Positions 58,312 to 64,000 of a DNA stretch of 64,000 nt are shown piece by piece. Both the position numbers and the translations under genes were made by a program. The notes below the pieces were generated by a model. That model saw only the letters and a program-made list of their open reading frames with translations. It was not told the DNA's origin and did no database searches. Each line of letters opens with the position of its first letter. Positions within the stretch are counted from its first letter, which is position 1. This stretch comes from Christensenella sp. UBA7703 (GTDB lineage Bacteria; Bacillota; Clostridia; Christensenellales; CAG-138), in contig DLGD01000033.1 of NCBI GenBank assembly GCA_002482505.1, positions 62,001 to 126,000 of the forward strand, read 5' to 3'.

Positions 58312-59462
58312 TTATTTTCTTAACATGCCGGAGAGCAATCCGGCGATCTTGTTGTTGTTTTTCAATTCGACTGCCCTAAACATGCACAACTCATGGCAAC
58401 ACATGCATTCGATGCATGCGGTGTAATCGATTTGCTTCGTTTCTTTATCGATCGCTTGCACGGGGCAGCTTTCCACGCACATATTGCATTTTTTGCACTT
58501 AGTTTGGTTGATTTTCGGGCGTGTTGCAAAGAAATCAATCACCTTCAAAACAGCGGTGCTGTTGTGTTTCTTCACAGCGCCAAATCGCTTCGGGAGTTTA
58601 AATTTAACCAATCGCGGAATTTGATCATAGTCACCTGCAAGACAGATGTTCTTTAGGTTACCTTCGCCTAAATTCCGGTTTTGCGCTGTCTCAAGAATCG
58701 GTACATCCAAAAGATTCATGCCAACCATCTTTGCGGCAACGGTATCCAGCGCCAGGGAATCTGTACTGACAAGTATTTTTCCGGCCCGATATGGGGTGCC
58801 CGCGGTCGGGCCCTCGCCCTGCATTGCAAGAATGCCATCCATGATGTGCAGACAGATGTTCGTCGCCTTATGGATATCGCAAATGATTTGTCCGAAATCG
58901 CCTGGATTGGGTGCCATCTTATGGTATTTTGCTTTCTTCAATCCGGGGATGCAGCCGAACACGTTTTTGACGGCCCCGGAAAAGATCTGTGCCGAGTGTG
59001 TTTTTAGCTTTGGAAGATTGATTACGACATCCGCATCAAACATGGGTTTTGCAATGTGCATGGACGCCTCACCCCCGCTTTCCGGTGCGACGGAAATACA
59101 CCCTCGCGATCAAAATTCTTGATCAATGCGCCTTCTTCCTGCGCGACGCGCTCATAACCTGCCACTTTAAAACTCTGCGCGGTCGGTGCGATGCCGGCGA
59201 TTGCGCCGCCTGAGCTATCTCCAATCCAAACATCGCAATCTATGCCCATTAAGATTCGTACCATTGCTCGAACGAATTCAGAATGCGTGACTGCGGCTGT
59301 TTCGGATGTTTTTGGCCCGATGAGATTAACCTTGAGCAGAACCCGATCGTGTGGCTTGACGAATAAACTCCAACCGCCGAGCAAATCAATTGCAGAATTG
59401 ATCTTTTCAATAACCGATTCCAGATCATAACTCTTGCATTCCTGAACAATGACACGATTCAT
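58312..59462 (-). pseudogene. DUF362 protein with C-terminal 2[4Fe-4S] domain, split by a frameshift
   Basis: The start (ATG 59462, GAGG upstream) gives the DUF362 N-terminus (VLLKVNLIGPKT, DVWIGDSSGG) in one frame to ...KNFDREG. The rest continues in another frame as CISVAPESGGEAS then MHIAKPMFDADVVINLPKLKTHS, ending with two cluster motifs, CKKCNMCVESCP and CIECMCCHELC. One missing base near 59101-59104 (GGG where GGGG would restore the frame) explains the break. Joined, it would be ~384 residues, the normal size. Either a real frameshift or a base-call error in a G run. Confidence 0.85.
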
Positions 59463-59784
59463 AGACAACCTCATTTTCCTTTTTTGTCATTTGATGCATA
59501 TCGGTATTGGATTTGATTTTTAATTTTACTCCTTTTTTAGGTTATTCAACTGAATTGCACTCATTTATGTATCCGGTTGGTAAGATTTTTGAGAATCAAA
59601 CCATTTTTGGGGATGGTGATAGAGGGATATGCCATGAAACAGTGCGCAGGAAGGTTCCTGCTTACTCGATCAAACCGAATCATCGTGATTGAGCAACGAT
59701 GCTACTTATGCTATAATGACTCGGAAATTTCCTTTTTTGCATCCTTGCAACCAAGAGGAGATTTTCACCGAAGGAGCGTGCTTG
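59463..59784. other. 322-base divergent region
   Basis: It holds the deacetylase promoter. The rest is AT-rich upstream sequence of the DUF362 gene with no convincing promoter or gene. Confidence 0.55.
59689..59717 (+). promoter_or_regulatory. Promoter of the polysaccharide deacetylase gene
   Basis: TTGAGC (59689-59694), 17-base spacer, perfect TATAAT (59712-59717), about 65 bases before the start codon. Confidence 0.75.
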
Positions 59785-60534
59785 ATGTTTTATTCCGTAC
59801 TGTTATACCACGAAATACGCGAACGCGGGATGTTGCGCGTCGGCCAATCGTCTCCGATTGAGGTCGCGCAAGATTATCAGGATCAGTTGCCCGCTCCGCT
59901 TTTTACCACCCGTGAGCAATTTGCTGAGCAAATGGCGTATTTGGCCGAAAACAACTATCACACACTGACGCTTTCAGAAATAGAAAATTATCATTATGAC
60001 AACACGGGATTGCCGGAAAAGTCCGTCTTGTTATCATTTGACGACTGCTATCAGTCGGTCGGGCTTTATGCTTATCCGATTTTGAAAGAGTATGGTTTCC
60101 GCGCAACTGCATTTGTTGTAACCGGCTGGCTCAACGCAGAAGCGAAGGGGTTCGCGTCGGAGCGTTCCGTCTGCATGGCGCAGGAGGAACTAGCGCGTAT
60201 GACCGACGTGTTTGAATACGCAAATCACACGCATTCGTTTCATACAAGGCAAGACGCGACAACAAGTAAGCTCATGTTGGTGAATGAGCAAGAGTTGAAA
60301 GCTGATTTGAAACGGTGCAGCGCGCATCCGTTGATCCGGGTGAAGAATGTGTTTGCGTATCCATTCGGACTATACTCCAAGCAGAATGTAAAACTCCTTC
60401 ATGAGGAAGGATTCCGGCTAGCCTTTACGTGCGAAGCGGGCAGAAATGATCGCAACACTGACCCGCTTTTATTGAAGCGAAACGTGATTTCATACAAGAT
60501 GGACATGGATTCATTCCGGCACATCGTCGAATGA
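59785..60534 (+). CDS. Polysaccharide deacetylase (NodB-like, CE4)
   Basis: 249 residues from ATG 59785 (AAGGAG eight bases upstream). CE4 motifs: LLSFDDCY (catalytic and metal Asp pair) near residue 82, the metal His motif in ANHTHSFH near residue 150, and VFAYPFGLYS (motif 3) near residue 193. It should remove N-acetyl groups from a cell-wall or exported sugar polymer. No signal peptide is seen, which is unusual for the family and suggests cytosolic action, a missed N-terminus or export by another route. The SBP gene follows 64 bases later. Confidence 0.85.
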   Translation: MFYSVLLYHEIRERGMLRVGQSSPIEVAQDYQDQLPAPLFTTREQFAEQMAYLAENNYHTLTLSEIENYHYDNTGLPEKSVLLSFDDCYQSVGLYAYPILKEYGFRATAFVVTGWLNAEAKGFASERSVCMAQEELARMTDVFEYANHTHSFHTRQDATTSKLMLVNEQELKADLKRCSAHPLIRVKNVFAYPFGLYSKQNVKLLHEEGFRLAFTCEAGRNDRNTDPLLLKRNVISYKMDMDSFRHIVE

Positions 60535-60598
60535 AAAGGGTTTGAATGAAAACGCGAAAATTATTGAAACAAGTAAGTGGACGAAGGAATACGAATAA

Positions 60599-61585
60599 AT
60601 GATTAGGAACAAAACTGAAATGAAGAAACAAACGGCTATGATAGTTGCAGCAATGCTGACACTTTCACTGCTGTTTTTCGGCTGCACACCGAATGCAGCC
60701 GAAACGGAGGCGACATCCGCGCCGGATTCGGCGATTTCCGACCAAGTTCTCAACATTGGAATCCTGCCTGCCGAATCGACGATTCCCATTATCCTTGCGT
60801 TGGAGAAGGGGTTTTTTAAAGAAAAAGGCTTAACCGTGTCCATCAAAACATTTTCTTCGCCAAACGATCGGAATGTTGCCGTGCAGGCAAAGGAACTCGA
60901 CGGCGTGATTGGCGATGTGATGACAGGCGCGGCGTTCGTTGACAAAGGTATTCCGATGAAGATCACGTCGGATATCAGCGAGGACTTCAAAATACTGTCC
61001 TCACCGAACTCTGGCATCACCAAGATGGAAGATTTAGCAGGTAAGAAAGTATCGCTCGTGAAGAACTTTATTCTGGAGTACATCATGGATCAGTTTGCCG
61101 CAAAAGATGGATTCACCTATGAGATTATAGAGATTCCTTCTTTTTCCGGCAGAGCGGAAGCGCTGATGGCCGATCAGGTTGATGCCGTCGTCTTTACGGA
61201 GCCGCAGGCGGGCATGCTGGCGGCGCAAGGCGCGCATGTACTTGGAAGCTCCAAAACCGCCGGGATCAAGGGCGGCGCGCTCCTGTTTGCGGAAGATGTC
61301 ATCAACAACCGTCCCGCAGACATCCGGGCGTTTTATCTGGCGTATAACGAAGCTGTGGATTATATGAACACTACTGATGTGGCGGAGTATAGCGAGATTC
61401 TGGCTAACTATCAGTTTCCGGCGGCGATTGGCGACTATCTCTCCGGCCAGTATGGCACTTTTCAACATGCCGGCATGATAGCGCAGGATCAGTTCGACAG
61501 TATCCTCACTTGGAGTAAAGACAAAGGGTTGATTGGCAAGATTTACTCTTATGTTGAACTGACTGACTTCACGTTTATCCAGTAA
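60599..61585 (+). CDS. ABC transporter substrate-binding lipoprotein, NMT1/SsuA-type
   Basis: 328 residues. Signal peptide with lipobox LLFFGC, then a type II binding-protein fold: LNIGILPAESTIPIILALEKGFF and TGAAFVDKGIPMKI, with the VFTEPQAGMLAAQG segment near residue 198. This matches the SsuA/TauA/NMT1 family (sulfonate, taurine, nitrate or thiamine-precursor binding); the ligand cannot be read from the sequence. The likely permease and ATPase lie convergent on the minus strand just beyond a shared terminator, an unusual split arrangement. Confidence 0.88.
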   Translation: MIRNKTEMKKQTAMIVAAMLTLSLLFFGCTPNAAETEATSAPDSAISDQVLNIGILPAESTIPIILALEKGFFKEKGLTVSIKTFSSPNDRNVAVQAKELDGVIGDVMTGAAFVDKGIPMKITSDISEDFKILSSPNSGITKMEDLAGKKVSLVKNFILEYIMDQFAAKDGFTYEIIEIPSFSGRAEALMADQVDAVVFTEPQAGMLAAQGAHVLGSSKTAGIKGGALLFAEDVINNRPADIRAFYLAYNEAVDYMNTTDVAEYSEILANYQFPAAIGDYLSGQYGTFQHAGMIAQDQFDSILTWSKDKGLIGKIYSYVELTDFTFIQ

Positions 61586-61599
61586 TCACAAAACAAAGA

Positions 61600-61662
61600 A
61601 TCCCTCTTGGCAAGCGTTTCCGGTCATGCAAACCGGAGCGACACGCAAAGGGGGATTTTTTT
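61600..61662. terminator. Bidirectional terminator between the binding-protein and permease genes
   Basis: AATCCCTCTTGGC pairs imperfectly (11 of 13) with GCAAAGGGGGATT around an inner CCGG/CCGG stem, followed by a T run on the plus strand. It serves convergent transcripts. Confidence 0.75.
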
Positions 61663-61664
61663 AG

Positions 61665-62429
61665 CTATTTGCCTGTGCTTCGCTTTAGCCATGGTACACA
61701 AACGGATTCCGCTCGATCCAGAAGATTGAAGAGCAATATACCGATAAACCCCAGTGCAAGTATGCCGCTGAACATCTCCACATAGTCCATCTTGGTCCAT
61801 GCGCTGAGAATGAAATAACCTATCCCGAACTGCGTTGCGTAGTTTTCAGCAAAAAAGAGGGACGCAAGCGAGATGCCGATGCTGATCCGCAAGCCTGAGA
61901 AGAGACTCGGAAGTATGGCGGGAACGATCAGGTATCGGTATCGTTGCCAAGCTGACCCGCAAAAGCTATCCATCACCTGGAAATAAATGGGGCTGATCTG
62001 AGCCACTCCGTCACGCACAGAAAGCATGATTTGGAAAACGATGATAAAGAGGATCATCAGTATTTTTGAGGGGTTGCCTAACCCGAATAAGAGCATAAAC
62101 ACCGGCAAAAAGGCGACCTTTGGTATTGGATAAATAAAGTAAAGCAAAGGGGAAAACAACCGTTTTATTGTGCTATTGACGCCGAGCAAAAGACCGGCCG
62201 GAACCCCGAGGATGAGTGAGATGCCGACTGCCGCAACCACTCTCAAGATGCTTGCCCCAGAGTGCTTAAGCAGGACGAGAGGAACCCTGACGAAGTAGAC
62301 AAAGGTATCCAACGGAGATGGTATGGTATGCGTATTCAGCAACAGATGAAGCACCTGCCAAATGAGTAAAAAACAAATGAATCCCATCAACTGGTAATTG
62401 ATGAACCGCTTTAGAAATCGTTTTGTCAT
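61665..62429 (-). CDS. ABC transporter permease, SsuC/TauC-type
   Basis: 254 residues, six helices, with the coupling (EAA-type) region MDSFCGSAWQRYRYLIVPAILPS split here as DSFCGSAWQRYRYLI and VPAILPS. Typical of SsuC/TauC/NMT1-system permeases. It overlaps the ATPase gene by 4 bases and probably works with the binding protein at 60599-61585. Confidence 0.9.
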   Translation of the reverse strand: MTKRFLKRFINYQLMGFICFLLIWQVLHLLLNTHTIPSPLDTFVYFVRVPLVLLKHSGASILRVVAAVGISLILGVPAGLLLGVNSTIKRLFSPLLYFIYPIPKVAFLPVFMLLFGLGNPSKILMILFIIVFQIMLSVRDGVAQISPIYFQVMDSFCGSAWQRYRYLIVPAILPSLFSGLRISIGISLASLFFAENYATQFGIGYFILSAWTKMDYVEMFSGILALGFIGILLFNLLDRAESVCVPWLKRSTGK

Positions 62430-63178
62430 GATTCAAATCTCAGGAGTTGCCGGATTTTAATGACCTCGTCATAAAATGCAAGCACGTCTCTCGGATTCTG
62501 GATCCCGAAACAGGGATTTTCGAGGCGTGTTAACGTTTCATTTTCGTTGAGGATAAGGATTGACTGGCCTAGCAAAACGGCTTCTTCAATATCGTGAGTA
62601 ACAATCATCAAAGTGGTCCCGCGTTCTTGCGATTGTCGAAGAATGGAGCTTTGCAGTTCTTCTTTTGTCATAGCATCGAGCGCAGAAGAGGGTTCGTCCA
62701 TCAACAAAAGATCAGGATCGCTGATGAGCGTCCGCGCCAGAGCCACACGCTGCCTTTCGCCTCCGCTTAATTGATGCGGGTATTTGTCCTTGTGTGACTC
62801 CAGATGCAGTTCGGTCAAAATAGACATCACCTGAGCTTGGATGTCCTTTTTTTCACCAAGGATTTTCAACGGCAATGAAACCGCTTCAAAAACAGTTTGC
62901 CAAGGAAATAGTCCAAGTTCCTGAAACTGAAAAGAGGTTTGTTTCCTTGGACCTGTTACCGGGATTCCGCCGATCAGGATCAACCCTTTATCGGGCTTCA
63001 AAAAGCCGGCGATGAGATTCAACAGCGTACTCTTGCCGATACCGGATTTCCCGATCAAGGCATAGGTTTCACCGCGCAGCAACTCCAATGAAATATCCCG
63101 AATAATCATAGCATCCCCGAAAGAGAAAGAAACGTGATCCAGCTTGATGTGACTCTGTTTTGTTTCGCTGCATGCCAT
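62426..63178 (-). CDS. ABC transporter ATPase, SsuB/TauB-type
   Basis: 250 residues from ATG 63178, preferred because GAGG lies eight bases upstream; earlier in-frame starts (ATG 63196, TTG 63235) have weaker sites. Walker A GKSGIGKST, signature LSGGERQRV, Walker B LLLMDEPSSALDA and IVTHDIEEA are all present. It energises the permease next to it. Confidence 0.9.
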   Translation of the reverse strand: MACSETKQSHIKLDHVSFSFGDAMIIRDISLELLRGETYALIGKSGIGKSTLLNLIAGFLKPDKGLILIGGIPVTGPRKQTSFQFQELGLFPWQTVFEAVSLPLKILGEKKDIQAQVMSILTELHLESHKDKYPHQLSGGERQRVALARTLISDPDLLLMDEPSSALDAMTKEELQSSILRQSQERGTTLMIVTHDIEEAVLLGQSILILNENETLTRLENPCFGIQNPRDVLAFYDEVIKIRQLLRFES

Positions 63179-63267
63179 ATCGTTTGCCTCGTTCATCCCG
63201 CGATTTATGAATGCGGATTGCTTCAACGCATTCAATTCTTTTTTTGATGATTTTCATTGCCCTATCG

Positions 63268-63296
63268 ATTGTAACATTGACGGGAGAAATAGGCAA
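63268..63296 (-). promoter_or_regulatory. Promoter of the ssuB-ssuC-type operon
   Basis: Minus strand TTGCCT (63291-63296), 17-base spacer, TACAAT (63268-63273), about 90 bases before the start. Confidence 0.6.
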
Positions 63297-63369
63297 AGAA
63301 TACGAGAAATAGAAGATGATTTATAAGCAGAAACGAAGAGCCGCTTTGCAAAGCATTGAATCAAGGTAG

Positions 63370-63549
63370 ATGAGAATCCCCGAAAAAGCAAACAAGAACA
63401 GTTGCCGGACTGCCAGCCGATTTGATGGTGAATCCATGTGGTGTTTTCACATGCAGTATGAAAACACCTATGGATTCCCCAAGACTCCTCTGAATGCGAA
63501 TGGAGATACCGTTTATCTGGAGAACGATTTTGCTCCGCTGATCGAGTAG
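63370..63549 (+). CDS. Possible 59-residue protein of unknown function
   Basis: ATG 63370 with AAGG upstream opens a frame ending in TAG at 63547-63549. The product has a protein-like composition (for example MQYENTYGFPKTPLNANGD then TVYLENDFAPLIE) but no family is recognised. It could be a small gene or the end of a decayed larger one. Confidence 0.3.
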   Translation: MRIPEKANKNSCRTASRFDGESMWCFHMQYENTYGFPKTPLNANGDTVYLENDFAPLIE

Positions 63550-64000
63550 ACGCGCGTGGCTTTCCCAGAATGACGCAGGTGTTTAGCAGCGTTGGCAAAT
63601 AGCGGCTTAAGCGCACGATGCGTGCCTGGTAGCAGCGTCTCTATCGAGGTTTGCCTGCTATATGAACGATACTTACACATCCGTCAACTCATCCATGCGG
63701 CAAAACGCTCGAAAAAAACCGTGTTTTCTGCGGGATATCCCGCGCAGTTTCACCTTGATACGACGGAGCGCCGCTCAACGAAGTGTTGGTTTGCGATAAA
63801 AACGCGGCGCTCACGCAGGGCTATTATGCGGACTATTCACGGCTTGCGCCATAGCAGGAGCAAGCGTTTTGCCGACTTGCACGTGGACGGTGACTTCGTT
63901 TCGCAACTTAGGGGAGCCAAAGTTGATTACAGCCAGATCGAAGTTGGGTATGCGTGGAAGCATTTTAACGAACTGCTTGCCGTTTGTGGAACGGTTTGCT

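Larger units (their letters stand above)
63179..64000. other. 822-base stretch with only weak coding signs
   Basis: After the ssuB promoter and the small frame at 63370-63549 there are short stretches with protein-like translation in shifting frames, for example YDGAPLNEVLVCDKNAALT near 63770 and FADLHVDGDFVSQL near 63880, each soon stopped. This pattern suggests a decayed gene. No transposase, repeat or RNA gene was recognised. Confidence 0.45.

Noticed and set aside
58312..59462. Two separate genes, a short DUF362 protein and a ferredoxin protein
   Set aside because: The two frames join into a single DUF362 domain once one base is added, and the second part has no ribosome site of its own.
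1..64000. CRISPR arrays, rRNA, tRNA, intact insertion sequences or prophage
   Set aside because: No regularly spaced repeats, cloverleaf or rRNA-like conserved stretches, and no transposase or phage genes were recognised on either strand.

Overview
This window most likely comes from the chromosome of an anaerobic, Gram-positive (Bacillota, Clostridia-type) bacterium. The basis is strong AGGAGG-type ribosome sites, TTGACA/TATAAT promoters, many lipoprotein signal peptides, a BlaI/M56 pair, a SpoIIP-type protein, tandem GDH genes of the Clostridium symbiosum kind, and a membrane [NiFe] hydrogenase in place of NADH-fed complex I. No rRNA, tRNA, CRISPR array or intact insertion sequence was seen. 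Names come from motif recognition by eye; no database search was run.

Layout. 1-3.5 kb: end of a TfoX C-terminal-domain protein, a BlaI/BlaR1-like pair, a small Cys/His-rich protein and a DUF134 regulator. 4.0-12.2 kb: a flavin-based extracellular electron transfer (EET) locus like that of Listeria (dmkA, apbE/fmnB, an orphan CitB-type response regulator, pplA; divergently ndh2, eetA, eetB, dmkB). 12.5-16.7 kb: a type IIC-like P-type cation ATPase with two TrkA/RCK proteins. 16.8-26.8 kb: a 12-gene minus-strand operon for a complex-I-like group 4 [NiFe] hydrogenase and its maturation protease. 27.2-31.7 kb: hypF-hypC-hypD-hypE. 31.8-36.6 kb: a three-gene locus that looks like exopolysaccharide synthesis (lipoprotein glycosidase, HEAT-repeat membrane protein, processive GT2). 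37-46.2 kb: a two-component system with a SpoIIP-type lipoprotein, divergent from VTC, DUF4956, a beta-helix lipoprotein, a phosphodiester glycosidase, a small membrane protein and a NosR/NapH-like FMN-binding ferredoxin protein. 46.5-51.7 kb: a branched-chain amino acid ABC transporter (livKHMGF) behind a hydrophobic leader ORF and a terminator. 52.1-53.5 kb: a decayed osmoprotectant-transport locus. 53.8-56.5 kb: two tandem glutamate dehydrogenases, one lacking the catalytic lysine. 56.8-63.2 kb: flavodoxin, TspO-like protein, frameshifted DUF362 ferredoxin, polysaccharide deacetylase, and an SsuABC/NMT1-type transporter. 63.2-64 kb: no recognised gene.

How the parts fit. The EET locus would pass NADH electrons through Ndh2 and demethylmenaquinone to flavinylated surface proteins. 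ApbE could also flavinylate the two SGAT domains of the NosR-like protein at 45-46 kb. The hydrogenase would couple ferredoxin oxidation (or the reverse) to ion movement, with HypCDEF and HycI maturing it; hypA and hypB are not here. The most notable single points are the GDH with Lys replaced by Ser at the catalytic position, a four-box symmetric operator between the response regulator and VTC genes, the Ile/Leu/Val-rich leader ORF in front of the liv operon, the P-ATPase/TrkA/TrkA operon, and the in-frame fusion left by deletion of an osmoprotectant transporter.
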